A stretch of 64,000 bases of DNA from Rhizophlyctis rosea (GCA_027596075.1 JADGJC010000109.1:53747-117746); one strand, 5' to 3'; positions 23,227 through 35,058 are shown, counted from the first letter of the stretch. The notes: generated by a model not told the origin, from the sequence alone. Made by a program: numbers and translations.

Positions 23227-23802
23227 ATGGAAAAATCAACCCAAACATCCACCACAAACCTTACCTCTTGCCGCATCACCTCCTCATCCAACTCCCCAAC
23301 TACATCCCGCCGCTCATCCGTCAACTCCCCAATCTCCCCTCGCGTATCCGTAACATTCTCCCCACGCGTCTCCCTAGTCTCCGTCTTCGCCAAAGACCCA
23401 ATCCCCTCTACCATCCGTCGAAAAGCCGGAAAGGACGTCCAAGAAGCCAACTACGACGGTGACACGAGTGATACCTCCACATCACCAACAACACCCCTCA
23501 TTGATAGGGATGATGGGGAGGTTCGTCGGCCCTCAGTTGTACGACGGTTAGAACAGCACCTACAGCGCCGGAGAAGGAGTTCGTTGAAGAATCCGGGGTC
23601 GAGGGAGTTGGGACGGGTGGTTATTACGGGTGCGATGATTATTGCATTGATTTGTGCGTTGGTTATGGGGGTTGATGTTGATGGGAGTGGTGGGAGGGGG
23701 GAGCATGTGAGGTATCGGAGGGCTGTTGGGGGTGTTGGGGGTGGGAATGGTGGTGGGCGAGGTGCGCCATGGCCTTACATTAGGGATTATAGGAATTTGT
23801 AA
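23227..23802 (+). CDS. Ser/Thr-rich protein with one membrane span
   Basis: The open frame extends 60 codons upstream, but I place the start at 23227 (MEKSTQTSTT) because the upstream part looks non-coding. The first ~110 residues are Ser/Thr/Pro/Arg-rich with SPRVS repeated twice (SPRVSVTFSPRVSLVSVF), likely disordered and phosphorylatable. A basic stretch (RRRRSS) precedes a single hydrophobic span (VVITGAMIIALICALVMGV). A short Gly-rich tail then ends in PYIRDYRNL. The layout suggests a type II or tail-proximal single-pass membrane protein with a cytosolic N-terminus. Family and function unknown. Confidence 0.5.
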   Translation: MEKSTQTSTTNLTSCRITSSSNSPTTSRRSSVNSPISPRVSVTFSPRVSLVSVFAKDPIPSTIRRKAGKDVQEANYDGDTSDTSTSPTTPLIDRDDGEVRRPSVVRRLEQHLQRRRRSSLKNPGSRELGRVVITGAMIIALICALVMGVDVDGSGGRGEHVRYRRAVGGVGGGNGGGRGAPWPYIRDYRNL

Positions 23803-24108
23803 GAGGTTCCGAGTCATTGTATGTAGAATGGATGTAGCAAGCTTGCACATAGATAACGCGTATCAAGATTGCAAATAGAGAAAGCGTACAAGTTGCATAT
23901 AGAGAAAGCGTACGTTTGTCGAGCATGGTCATTTGAAAGATTTCTCAAATCGAGTTCTCCCACTCTGCTAGAGTATGTGCAAATGTATATGATGATTTTG
24001 AAATGTTTCCGTCCCTTTTCCCAGATCCGCGAGGCGGTTGATGCACATATTGCCAAATGAACAGAAGTAGCATGTTCTAAAAGACTACGTACGCAATGAG
24101 TAGGGCAC
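23803..24108. other. Intergenic between converging genes
   Basis: Contains a short direct repeat of the motif AGAGAAAGCGTAC(A/G) near 23876-23912; otherwise nothing recognised. Confidence 0.4.
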
Positions 24109-24703
24109 TTATTGAAGGTAATATGATTGTTGGGAGTACATCCAAAGGAGACTGACGGCTGTATTGATGTCAATCGATATGAGAAGGTGAAATGAGCAGA
24201 ACGAAGTACAAGGACTTACGCGCAAGGATGAAGACGGGGAAGATGCCGGGAGATGTGATTGGTGCGGTTTGGAAGACGAAGACTTCGGTGCCGAAGTTGA
24301 ATAGGGCAAGGACGTAGGTCCACATGCAGAGGTAGTATGCGCTGAAAGGAAGATTAGATTCGGTGAGACTTGTCCCGATTGAACAATGTAAACATACACA
24401 GGGTTGTGGATGTTGTATGCGGTGTAGAGACGGACGATGGCGGATGTGAGTGTCCACACTCCCATCATTCTAGCCATGAGTGGGGATGCTGATCAGTCGA
24501 CGCAAAAAGGCAAAAAAGATTGGATATTAGGTGGATGAAACAAGGAGTCGCTGCTCAACAGTTGTCCAACCTTCTGCGGGACGTTTTGCGTAGATGCGGG
24601 TGGTGAGGCGCATGCTAGGAACATAGCATTGAATGGCATTATAGATAGCCATGATGCCGACAGCCAGCATGTATTTTGGTAGTCCGCCTTCTGGAATCCA
24701 CAT
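24109..24703 (-). CDS. ERG28: Ergosterol biosynthesis scaffold Erg28
   Basis: Four exons in phase: 24703-24571, 24488-24398, 24341-24220 and 24158-24109, giving 131 residues, close to the usual length. Erg28 is an ER membrane scaffold that tethers the C-4 demethylation enzymes (Erg25, Erg26, Erg27) in sterol synthesis. Family hallmarks are LPKYMLAVGIMAIYNAIQCY (first span), RMMGVWTLTSAIVRLY (the conserved xRxxGxWTLxSxxxRxY block), YNIHNP (IHN motif), and YLCMWTYVLALFNFGTEVFVF. The four-helix layout matches. Donors are GTTGGA (weak), GTATGT and GTAAGT. It is divergent from the eIF2B delta gene. Confidence 0.93.
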
Positions 24704-25348
24704 TTTGGATATTGTGTGGCTGGTATACGGGGTAGAAGTAGGGGGGAGAAGTGGAAGAGCTGTGGTCAGAACTTGGGCGGTGAGTTGGCGAGGCGAGGTC
24801 CATTTAGAACATAACAAGTGACAGGCAGGAGAGCACTTATCGCGGCAACGTCCAGGCCATGTGAAGAACCATGGGCGGTACACTAACTCACTGGCAGGGT
24901 GTAGTTGGGGTGCTAGAATTCGATCTTGGAGTTCAATTGTGTTCGAGTGTGCAAAGGTTTTGGCTCAGAATCCAGATATGCACCACTGATAGTAAACAAA
25001 GCAACCCCTTTCGTAAGCCCGAAAGCGGTGCCGGCCGTGTGTGGTTGATTCCTGACTGGAATGGAAATTATACTAAAACTGCACTCTGCTTTCCCAAATT
25101 AGTGCAAATTGCAGCTTGTATCACAGCCGGCTGGATTGGATAGAATACGCTCCTCTCCAGTGAGTCATGGTCGGTCCAGTTTCTGGTTTCTCACGGTGTG
25201 TGTTAGTGGAGCAGGCAGAATTGACAATCCCCATCACCGTTTACAGATCGGAAAATAGACACCATTCTCCCTACAAAACTTGCACACCCACACATCCCTT
25301 ACATACCTGTGATAGCACCAGCTCTCACCAAACTACACTAGCAAGGAA
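24704..25348. promoter_or_regulatory. Bidirectional promoter region ERG28 / eIF2B delta
   Basis: 645 bases between two divergent housekeeping starts, with no other gene. No specific factor site is claimed. Confidence 0.45.
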
Positions 25349-27857
25349 ATGACCGACAGCGGTCCCATACGTAACACAAACGCGCCGCCAAAGAGAGTGT
25401 CAGTGGGTTTCAACCCTGTATCGACGGTGAGTGTGGGAAAAAAGAGAGATCTCTTAACATGAACATCTTCCTCTGGTTTCCGCTCTCCACGAAAACCGTC
25501 AAACCTGACCCTCCTACCTCCCTGTTGCAGGAAATCCCTCAGAACGAGTCGGCTAGCCAGTCGGGTGGTGTATCGCAGTTTAGGTGAGTCTGCAGAAATC
25601 AAAGCAACCGGTTCGTCGTCCAAACTTGGTGTAATCTATCCGTTTGACTCCTGGACTTCCAAACCTTCAGGAGAAGATCTTTACGAGGACACCCATCGGA
25701 CGCTGCACTATCCGCACAGTTCTCCGGCTCGAACAATAGCTTCGCAGTCCCAGGTTCACCAAATAGAATCTCCCCCAGTTCCTCCGTTGGCAGATCACCG
25801 TCCAAACGGAACTTTGTCTTGCCCGCGCGTTCATTTGAAGAGAAGCTATTCTATCCCCCGCCGCCACGTATGACCAGTATGGAACAGAAGGAAGTGCAAG
25901 CAGATGCCACGCCGAAGGACCAAAAGGCAAAGGCAGCTGTCAAACCACCACAACAGCAGCCTGCGCAACCCCAGGCCGCCGACGAAAACGCTGACGGTAC
26001 AAAGAAGACAAAGGAGCAGAAGAAAGCTGAAAAAGCGCAGAAAAAGGCTGCTCGTCTAGCTGCAGAAGGACAGACACCTGGCGCACCTCAACAACAACAA
26101 CAGAGAGGACCTCCCCATCAACAACAACAACAAAAAGGCCCAGCAGCAGGCCAACCAGAGAAGAAATCACAAAAGGAAATGACAAAAGCCGAGCGACGCG
26201 AGAAACAAGAGCGCGAACGCGAAGCCAAAAAGAAAGCCGAAGCGGCAGCAGCAGCTGGACCATCCGCAACAACACCCTCCACCCCATCCGCGCAAAAAGC
26301 CGATCCCTTCTCCTCATCCGCATCCCAACCCGCCACCGAGTCTCGAACACGAAAGAAGCTCGCTAAAATGGCCGAGGCGGGACCAAAGTCTTTGTCTTTG
26401 TTCCAGCATCTTCCTAGTCATGATAAGGAGAAGGCCACTGTTGCGGAGTTGAGGGCTAAGGGCGGCGATGTGGATGCTGCGGTCATGAGTTTGGGGCTTC
26501 AATTTCAGGAGTTTAAGATTGTTGGTGGGAATGCGAGGTGTATTGCTACGTTGGAGGTCTTCAAGAAGGTGGGAATCGTCGCCGGGCACAGTTGCATTCG
26601 TATTGAATGCTGTTCGCTGACAAACGCCACCAACAGTTGATCTCCGAATACAAAACACCACCCGGCAACTCTCTCCAACGTCATCTCCTCACCATTGTAA
26701 ATAAACAACTAGACTTCCTTAATCACACCCGTGTCCTCGCCACCACCATGAAGTCGGCCGCAAAACACATAAAATCCGCCATCTCCAATGTTCCAATCGA
26801 AATGCCTGACGAAGATGTGCGTGTCGTTGTTTTGATAGTGGCGAAGTGGTGCGCAATAGCACCGATGGGACAGCATAGTGATCTGATTGCGGTTGAATTC
26901 TGTAGGCCAAAACACACCTCCGCGACATCATTGACGATTTCATTCGGGATAGAATCACGTTGGCGGATCGGATGATTGTGGAGCAGGCTATGCAGTTGGA
27001 TAAGATTCGGGATGGGGATGTGGTTTTGGTTTATGGAAGGTTGGTTCGGCAGCTTGCCTTTCTCCTGTCCGTCTTCCGGATTTGGCGCGTATGAGGTGTT
27101 AAAGCTGATTCCTCTTGACTCAACCAATCAGATCATCAGTTGTGCTAGATCTTCTACTAGAAACCCATAAAGCCGGCAAACAATTCCAAGTAATTGTAGC
27201 AGATTCGCGACCGAAACTCGAAGGTAGTCCATTCACTTCCATTCCCAGCTCACAATCACATATACTCATAACCTCACCACAGGCCGCAAAATGCTCACCG
27301 AACTAACATCCCACAACATCGACTGCACCTACATCTGGCTCAACGCTCTGGGGATGATGATGCCAAAAGTCGATAAAGTCTTCCTGGGCGCGAGCGCCGT
27401 GTTGAGCAATGGCGCGATTTTGTCGAGAGTTGGTGGGGCGGTGGTGGCGATGGCGGCGCATGAGGCGAAGGTTCCGGTTATTGTTTGTAGCGAGACGTAT
27501 AAGTTTTCGGATGTTGTGCGGTTGGATGCGTTTGTTTGGAATGAGTTGGGTGGGTGTCCCTGCTGCTACCTCTTCTTTCATCATTCCTCCCTCCCCTCTT
27601 CACTAACGTAAAACCTCTCTCTCATGACAGGCAACCCCGACGAACTTTCCACCACAACACTCTCCTCTACCTCTTCCTCCACTTCCTCCTCCTCACTAGT
27701 AAATTGGCGGGACATCCCGCCATTGAAGCTGTTGAATCTGCATTATGATATTACGCCGGCGGATTTCGTTAGCATGGTTATTTGTGAGCATGCGGTGTTC
27801 CCGCCGACGAGTGTGGGGACTGTTATGAGGTATTTTGTTGATCGGGAGGGGAAGTAG
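25349..27857 (+). CDS. GCD2: Translation initiation factor eIF2B, delta subunit
   Basis: Multi-exon. Exon 1 starts MTDSGPIRNTNAPPKRV (25349); the next donors are GTGAGT twice, then further short introns to TAG at 27855-27857. The N-terminal ~270 residues are Gln/Lys/Ala-rich and disordered (polyQ, KKAEKAQKKAARLAAEG), as in fungal delta subunits. The C-terminal half is the Rossmann-like regulatory domain shared by eIF2B alpha, beta and delta: HLPSHDKEKATVAEL, GLQFQEFKIVGGNARCIA, GDVVLVYGRSSVVLDLL, FLGASAVLSNGAILSRVG, VPVIVCSETYKFSDVV and VMRYFVDREGK at the end. eIF2B is the guanine nucleotide exchange factor for eIF2 and the target of stress-induced translational control. Confidence 0.93.
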
Positions 27858-28069
27858 GTGTGGGAGCATGTTTTCGGGGAAAGGAACCCCCTCTTTGTAA
27901 ATTATGATTTTTTGGGTAGATTTGGAAGATGAGAAGTTGGGTGAACGTGGTGATATCGTTTTGTTGAGTTGGTTGTGATTCCTGAGGAATGGTGTTCTCG
28001 ATTCTCGCCCGCATCACGGTTTCTTTTGGAGGGCTATATTATGGATCTGAAGAGGATGTAGTGGCACTG

Positions 28070-28098
28070 CTTGGCTCAGTTGGCAGAGCGTCTGCCTA
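28070..28098 (+). repeat. tRNA-Thr 5'-half relic 1
   Basis: 29 bases identical to the D-arm/anticodon-stem part of the tRNA-Thr gene at 28727 (contains the box A core TGGCTCAGTTGG). It lacks an acceptor partner, an anticodon match, and the T arm/box B, so it is not a functional tRNA. Confidence 0.8.
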
Positions 28099-28136
28099 AT
28101 TCCGACAGGATTCATAAGGCGTGTTAGGCATATCGA

Positions 28137-28166
28137 CCTTTTGGCTCAGTTGGCAGAGCGTCTACC
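28137..28166 (+). repeat. tRNA-Thr 5'-half relic 2
   Basis: Second near-identical 5' half (CCTTTTGGCTCAGTTGGCAG onward), about 68 bases after the first and also lacking the 3' half. Together with relic 1 it suggests local duplication or a tRNA-derived short element. Confidence 0.78.
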
Positions 28167-28726
28167 AGATTTTGAGGCGGAATTTTGACAATGCGTCTTT
28201 TGGAACGTGTCAAAAGAGGCATTGGAACTGTACATCCCAAATGATGTTTCTCTTGTGTCACTTGTGTCAGTGCTTTGTAGCAAGCTCCCTGAGGTTGTGA
28301 CGCGCTCTGTCGCTGTTCAAGGAAAGTGAGCGACCCTTTGCTTCATTGACATGTTCGATGCACTACCTACCATATTATAAGTATTGCATGCTCATGTTCT
28401 CAATGTGTGCGAATGCACGCATGTCACACTGAAATTGATTTTGCGAAAAGATTTTTTTTTGTCAGTCTTCTTGTCACTCTCACGAATGGCAGCCAACAGG
28501 AAACAAATGCCATTTTCCGACAGGCTTCGATTTGGACCTCCAGCTCAGACTGTCGTATAATAATATGGCTCCTCGAAGTTTGTCAATTGTTCAGCAAACC
28601 ACAGTTCGTTGCTCGGCTCACATTTTCCCTTCCATTGTTCGGAACTGTGAGGGTTTTGTTGTGAACAAATATAAGCATAATGTAAATAAATAACAGATAT
28701 AAAACATTTTGTGAAGCTTCTAACAA

Positions 28727-28799
28727 GCCTTCTTGGCTCAGTTGGCAGAGCGTCTGCCTAGTAAGCAGAAGGTCGTGAGTTCGATTCTCACAGAAGGCA
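28727..28799 (+). tRNA. tRNA-Thr (anticodon AGT)
   Basis: 73 bases, no intron. Acceptor GCCTTCT pairs with AGAAGGC, discriminator A. D arm GGCTCAGTTGGCAGAGC; anticodon arm TCTGC-CTAGTAA-GCAGA gives AGT; T arm GTGAG-TTCGATT-CTCAC. Box A and box B are intact. Confidence 0.95.
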
Positions 28800-29036
28800 C
28801 TTTTCAACGTAGCCAATCCCCCTCGTTCATTTTTTTTCCCCGACCCGTTCCATACTTAATAACCTACCTCCTTTCTGTTGCATTTTTGTTTCCGGTCCGA
28901 GAAAATCAGCTCGGTTTTTGCGCCCCGCAAGCGGTACTTTTTCCAATCGGTTAGGGCATACATCTGCAGCCAGTACAGTTGACCCAATCCTATCAATCAA
29001 AGCATTCCAAAATCCGTTCCGGTAATTCAGATAATT

Positions 29037-29249
29037 ATGGAAGACTTGGAAGGTCTGAATCGCGTTCGACAGAAGCTGAAACATCAGGGAATCGAAGTGC
29101 AAAAGTGTCTCATAGAGCTAAGAGAGGTCTCCTTCAATTCGAATCTGCTAATGACGGGAGTTTCAGAATGTTATGATTTATGGTCCCCGCAGGTTGAATC
29201 CGTCACAGAAAACTCGAGAAGTTCGTCCCGACGAAAGTCCACGAGATAA
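29037..29249 (+). CDS. Small helical protein, 70 residues (tentative)
   Basis: Frame starting MEDLEGLNRVRQKLKHQGIE with an amphipathic, probably coiled-coil N-terminal half and a basic Ser/Arg tail. Composition looks coding and the size suits small kinetochore (DASH Dad-type) or vesicle-tether subunits, but residue spacing does not match any of them well enough to name it. It stands alone in a gene-poor stretch. Confidence 0.35.
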   Translation: MEDLEGLNRVRQKLKHQGIEVQKCLIELREVSFNSNLLMTGVSECYDLWSPQVESVTENSRSSSRRKSTR

Positions 29250-29423
29250 AGATGCATGTAGAGCCCATTTTTCTTTGCCTTTTGTTGGGTCACCGCTTTC
29301 AGGTGCATAGTGTGCATATGAGATATTGAATCGCAAAACCACAAGAACAAATTTTAGCCCTCACTCCGCTTCTGCATGCCTGGACTTCACAATAAGCTGG
29401 TCTCACCGCCATAGCATATATGC

Positions 29424-29621
29424 CCCTCTTTTTTGATTTCTTTCCAAAGTCCACAATCCAATGCCGAGCCTGTGTTTTGTGTGCTTGTGGCCCTATGATG
29501 CTCCCAGGTCTCTAACCCTCCTCTTTTTTTGATTCCTTTCCAAAGTCCACAACCCAATGCCGAGCCTGTTCTTTGATTGCTTGCCAATTCACGGCCCTAT
29601 GATGCTCCCAGGTTTGTAACC
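29424..29621. repeat. Two imperfect tandem copies of a ~95-105 bp unit
   Basis: Copies at about 29424-29516 and 29518-29621 share CCTCTTTTTT, CTTTCCAAAGTCCACAA, CCAATGCCGAGCCTGT and GGCCCTATGATGCTCCCAGG in the same order. They differ by substitutions and a ~10-base insertion. No coding potential. Confidence 0.85.
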
Positions 29622-32132
29622 GGAGCGAAGACAGCGAGGGTTTATATCTTCGCCGCTGGCAGGAAGCTCCAATTTTTTTTTGGCATGCATATGTAGATCC
29701 TTCCTCTAACATTTTGTGCCGAATAGAATGGAGTGACGAAGGATGAACAAGATTTGAAAAATAGGTCGCGGGTTGCGAGCAGGAGACGTAAGGAAGCTGA
29801 ACTGGCTAAGTGTGCGTCACAAGAGATCTCCATAACTATAGTATAATGTTCTTGAGGTGGAGCGCTGGCGGTCACCAATTGGACAATGCGTATAATCGAG
29901 TTCGATGGTGGGAGCCTTTGGTTATCATTGGTTGGTGTCCTTCGTTAAACTCGGTGCTACATCCTGATTCCTCGAAATGTGCATTGCCATTGACGCATCT
30001 TCTCCACCTTTTGGGGCTTGATCACAAACCCGTTGCAGAGTTGCAAAGAAATTGCCCCTCCCCACCTCCATCATGGCCACTCGCGTCGTCTCAGCTGCTG
30101 CATATGCGACGTTATTGGGAGCTGCCATCCATTTCTGAATATAGAGTGCCTCCCCTCTGCCCCTTCTGCGTGGCGCCACTTTTATGCCCCTTCTCTCCCA
30201 CCTATGAGCCCTCCTTTTCCTCCACCAGTCGCCTGCTCTCGTGTGGGGCCCCTTTCCCGATGGCGTTTCGTTGAGACTATGGAGGTTGCTTTCCAATCGG
30301 GCGGTGGATTCCGGAAGGCCGTCGTCCAAGGGAGGTAAGGGAGTATGCTCCGAAGATACTGGTGATGACGCATTTGATAATTTGTATATGTGCATCCATG
30401 ACCGTTTCGTCGCTCTGTTCCACCAGCACAACTCGCGCTTCCGCTTCGACTGCTTCGGGTTTGACTTTCGATTTGTTCATGGTTTTGATCTCGGTCAGGG
30501 CCCTGCTGTTGCCGCGCCAGCCATGTTAATGCATTTGCCTGGAAGTACCAAAGGCTTCGTGGTCATGGCAGCATCCCAACTTCCTTCAGAGCGATTACCC
30601 GTTGCCGTTGGAAAACAAGCGTTAGCAAGTTTCAAGATGCTGCAGTCCGTCCCCTCACCACCAGACTCAGTGGACACATCCTGCAATTCCCTCTATGAAA
30701 TGGTGCCAAGTGACCGTGTAGATTCTTCCCACCATAATGTTCGCGCGTGGCACGAATTATCTAACCAACTCGAGTGATATTCCAACTTCCATCTGGCAGG
30801 AAGTGATTGGATGCCACACCTGATTACTGCCTGAGCTCCACCTCCCTAGTGAGCGGAAGTGCGCGGAATTCGCATCTAAGCAGATTCGTGCTGTCAGCTG
30901 CTATGTTCTATTAGCGCCTTTGCCTTTTGCCAATTGCTGAAACCTGTCCCCCTAGCGACGGCCTATCTCAACAAAGAAGAATCAGCCAATGATAGATATC
31001 ATCGTCACAAGAAAGAAGGCAACACCCATTCCTTTCCGAACGAATCTTCCATGAGTCATGCCCCGACCCGGCATGATATGCAACGCCATCACTTCATACC
31101 GCATGAATACCCTTCTATGATTTCTCGATAGTGATCTTTAAGCCTCAGTGGCGATATTGAGATGCAAGGATGAAGATATGGTGTAATACATTGCATTGTG
31201 ACGACGGGAGACACTGCAAATGAAATCCTTCGAAGTTTGTCCCACGCCACGTCCACCTCGGAAACACATGTCGATTCCAAACACTGTGCTCGCTCCAACG
31301 TTGTTCAGTCTGCAATCGTAAGGCATTCAAGCACAACAACCGCCAAAACAGCAATTTCTTACCCACCTGCCCAAAGTGCCCATTCAAAGCGGAAACCACC
31401 TACCCCAGACTTTCCGCCGCATATCCACTTCAACCATATCCATTTCAGTTGCACCTCTTATCAACGATACAAATCAAGACTGGTCACCTCCTCGGATTTG
31501 TCTCACTTGAACTTCGCACTGAGGTTACCATTCTGCAGAATAGTGGGCTCCGACAATCTCAAAATCAGTGCTTTGCCATGCAGAGTTGCTGAGTGGCATC
31601 TTATTGATTCTTGACATCATCTCAACCGCGATTCAAAAGCCGCATGTGATAGGTCCCGAACGTTCACATTGCAAAAGCACTGCTTTCGTCACATTGGCCC
31701 CACTTCAAATGTGGAATATATCGACGCATCTTCTTCCTTCCGCCTTCCCCCGAGTTTCCCAGCACCTCCATTTGCAATTCATTATCTGAGATTGACCTCT
31801 ATCAAACTTTCATATGCCACTCCGTCAAAACAGGATGAATTGATTATTTGGGAGTTCATCGTCAGCAGGAAGCCAGTTTCAGGAACTTTCCACCAATCGG
31901 CAATGAAGCTGACCAGAGACAAATCAAGAAGATTTCGGCAAAGGCGACAGGGGGATGCGTACTTGACACCATAACATTTGCGCTCAGCGAGTGGCACAGC
32001 CACCAAGCAGCACTGTGCAACCTGCGGGTGGGCTCACTTGCTGAAAGTGGAACCAGAAGTGGAACTGGGTTTTTTTCCTGTCCGAAATCAAATCAATGGC
32101 AAAAGTTGCCACCTTTAGAATGTTTTTTAAAA
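29622..32132. other. Gene-poor region
   Basis: 2.5 kb with overlapping open frames on both strands around 29.9-30.8 kb (plus 30241-30777, minus 30431-29925). Neither shows splice-supported structure or a family pattern. Nothing else recognised. Confidence 0.4.
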
Positions 32133-32225
32133 TGCTCCTGGCGGGGTTCGAACCCGCGACCTTCGCGTTGCATATAAGGAACGCTTATATAAGCACGACG
32201 AATTAAACCACTATTCGACAGGAGC
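32133..32225 (-). tRNA. tRNA-Ile (anticodon TAT) with intron
   Basis: On the minus strand acceptor GCTCCTG pairs with CAGGAGC, discriminator A. The T arm is GCGGG-TTCGAAC-CCCGC. The anticodon stem TCGTG/CGCGA encloses CTTATA, giving TAT, then an intron of about 19 bases right after position 37, the canonical site. tRNA-Ile(UAU) reads the rare AUA codon and commonly has an intron in fungi. Total 93 bases. Confidence 0.92.
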
Positions 32226-32798
32226 TATTGTCAGAGTCCCAACACCAGTCGCCTCATGATCGTTCACCACGACTGCACACTGACTGATGGTCACCGTAGT
32301 CGTACCCACCAATCACGATTGGGGCATCTACCGTGCCGCGGAACCGAGGGTCAGATGGTAATCCGATCGTACCTGGCTATATATTGGCAACGGGGTTGAT
32401 GATAGTCCACCACATATGATGATACAGGGCATTACACTTACCAGTATCCACATCTAACTCGCCACGTCCGTTCAAAAATTCAGATCCACACCCCGGGAGC
32501 AAACGACGGATTGTCTGATGAAATGACTTGTGCATCGACTGGAAAATCAGTGGAAATGAGAAATTTGAAATTCGGGGAACGTCACTAATGTCGTCCATTT
32601 TATTTTGTCCTCCCTCGTGGTGTCGCCATTGGCCCATTGAGCAAGTTCCGGTTTGCAAATTTTTGTGGGGCGTTTAGTGGCTCGTTGTGCAACCGCCGGT
32701 CCTTGAACCAAGAACCAACAACTCGGAATCGGCAGTGGCTTGTGGGCTCACATGCACGTGGTCTAGCTTGTTGTGCCCCTTGTGGAGTCTAACTAGAT
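32226..32798. other. Intergenic, no gene seen
   Basis: No coding or RNA feature supported. Confidence 0.4.
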
Positions 32799-35058
32799 AT
32801 GCTTGGACGGAAGGCGGAAGACCTTCTCCTCTTCCTCCAAAAACCTATTGGTGAATTCGCATCCGATAGAGAACAGACCTGCACCATGCTGGGTGCAGCT
32901 GCGGCAGAACAACACCCAGAGACAGAAAGGACGAGGATAGCGGGAACTGCTCCGGGAAACGCGCCATTATGGTGAGGAGTATGATTGTTATGGGGCCAGA
33001 AACGGAGACCTACCTCTGGGCGGAACCACCGCGTTTCATCTGCCAACTGAAGATCACTGCTTGAACCCCCTGCACGGGAACCACTCACAGCGACTTTTGC
33101 AAACGCGGGTCAAAGGCCCGACCACCCTCAGGAAGTGTTTGGAAGGCAGCACAAGCGGGTTCCGTCCTTGTGGACGCATAACTTTGGCTTCGGTTGCATT
33201 CCAGAATATGCATACTCCGTGCCCGCTTCAATAAAGAATCCTGTCTGATCCTGCCGTCAGTGTTTATACAGATATAGTTGGAACTCTCCTAAACTATCAA
33301 GTATTCAAATCTTGGTCACTCGAGTCACATGTCGCGGCAGTCGTTGAGAATGCCGTCCTACCCATCGATATTGACTGCTTGAAGGAAGCTTTGAGAAATG
33401 CATATCGGTCAGTAACGAGCAATCCAAACAGCCTTGTTCAATGCCGGAATAAGGCTCAGTATCTACTGGGTTCATTGCAAACGGCATTCAAATCTAGAGT
33501 CCTTGCTGAGCAGCTTGCACATCTAGAAGAAGGCGTGAGTTGAACATTGTGCTTTGATGGGTTGCTGCTTGCTGATCGCTTATGGTCGTGGCCTTGAACA
33601 GGTCAGGGCTGATGTGTTAGATGACCTAGCAGTCGCACGGCTACGAACGAATTGCTATGCAACCCTCGTCCAGTCTATACCTGTCATTCCGTCCGCCAAG
33701 AAACGCTCGGCGCCAACACAATCAACATCTGAGCCAAAGAAGCACAAGGTAGAAGATGTCTCAAATCACCCATACAAGAGCCAGAGGATGGCGAAGACTT
33801 CTCTCTTAATGTCCCCTCCTCTGTCGCAACCTCCCCAATTGTCACCAAATCCATTGCAACCTCATCTTCAAGCCCCTCTATACCCCGCCTCACCAAACTA
33901 TGGAAGGCATTACCCCGTGTGAAGACTGATTCATTCAAATACATCTGCGATTCCTACCCTGGGGCATCAGGCCTAATTGATCTACGTCCCACCTGCCGCA
34001 CATTCTACCAATTCCCCGAAGAAGTCCAGGACGGATATGCAGAGCACATGAACATACTATACGACGACGTTTTCACGGAAGATCAACGTGGTGTTTTAAT
34101 TGATGTTTTTGCAAAGGACAGAACTTTGATGGAATGGACGGAGTTTCTGGATGCGATGATCGTTCCTAATAATCCGCAGCTCAGACCTGTGCGCCGTATC
34201 ATTCGATGGACACTTCCTGTTTTGTATGTCAATTTGATTACTGGCATCCTTCCTGTCTATTTACTAACATATCCTGGCCCATGCGTAGCATAAAAGCCTT
34301 CAGCCTCGGCTCCTCCAACCCCCCCACCCGCACCACAACTCTCGAATGTCACCATCAAACACATACGTCCACCCCGTCCTTTCCTCGGCCCTACGGGAAG
34401 TCGCAGGTCTCGACTACTCCTCCGGAGACATATCGGATCCATTCTTGGACCGCAAAAAGGCAGATGGAGTTGGGAGGATGGTTACGGCGGATAAGCTTCC
34501 CCTTGTTTATGTTGAGGGAAGTGGGCCGTCCCCGAATAAGGCGAAAGAGGAGGCAGACGCGGAGAAGGTTGCGGGGATGATGGTGAAGATTCTGGAACGG
34601 ACTGTTGGGGCGTTGGTGGAGGGGAGGAGGAGGGTTCCGGTGGGGTTGGCGACATTTGGGGTGCAGAGTGTGGGGATGGAGGTGCGGTTTTTCATGTTGG
34701 ATTATCATGGTATGGTCGTTTGGGTCATTTTTGGAAGCGAGCGATTGTCGACTCGATATTTATTGTAGAGGAACACCTCTTACTGCACGAGATCGATTCG
34801 GCGCGGGTGCCGCGAGAAGCATCAGAGATGCCGTTGTTCGTTGATTTTTATGAGGCGGTTCTTAAATGGGCGGTGAGTAGTTGTGGACCACCGCCGTGAG
34901 TTTCTGCAGTTCCGTTGATTTTGGAATCCTGACGTTGTTCATCACAGTTTGTTGTGCAACAAATCGTGAGGAGCTTTGATGATTCGCGAATTGCGAAGCG
35001 ACCGTCGCGCAAATCGCATATTCATGGCATGCAGGCGTTGTTCTCGGATGACAGCTGA
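32799..35058 (+). CDS. Unrecognised multi-exon protein, model incomplete
   Basis: Strong coding signal, but not one clean model. Blocks: MLGRKAEDLLLFLQKPIGEF (32799); LWTHNFGFGCIPEYAYSVPA (~33190); YTDIVGTLLNYQVFKSWSLE to LAEQLAHLEEG (~33265-33533, GTGAGT donor); FKYICDSYPGASGLIDLRP to RRIIRWTLPVL (33930-34223, GTATGT donor); HPVLSSALREVAGLDYSSG to VRFFMLDYHG (34370-34710); HEIDSARVPREASEMPLF (to ~34873, GTGAGT donor); and a final exon ending DDS-TGA at 35058. Junctions near 32970, 33240 and 33750 are one base out of frame unless very small introns (under 45 bases) are allowed. The ending (a helix with EAVLKWA, then a basic tail) resembles the C-termini of fungal Crinkler-like proteins; this is a guess. 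Function unknown. Confidence 0.42.

Larger units (their letters stand above)
27858..28726. other. Intergenic with tRNA-Thr 5'-half relics
   Basis: No protein gene. Two incomplete copies of a tRNA-Thr 5' half are listed separately. Confidence 0.5.

Noticed and set aside
28070..28166. Additional tRNA-Thr genes
   Set aside because: Both lack the 3' half (T arm, box B, acceptor partner), so they are relics, not genes.
30241..30777. 178-codon plus-strand frame
   Set aside because: Overlaps an antisense frame (30431-29925) of similar length; composition is not convincing on either strand and no splice or domain support exists.
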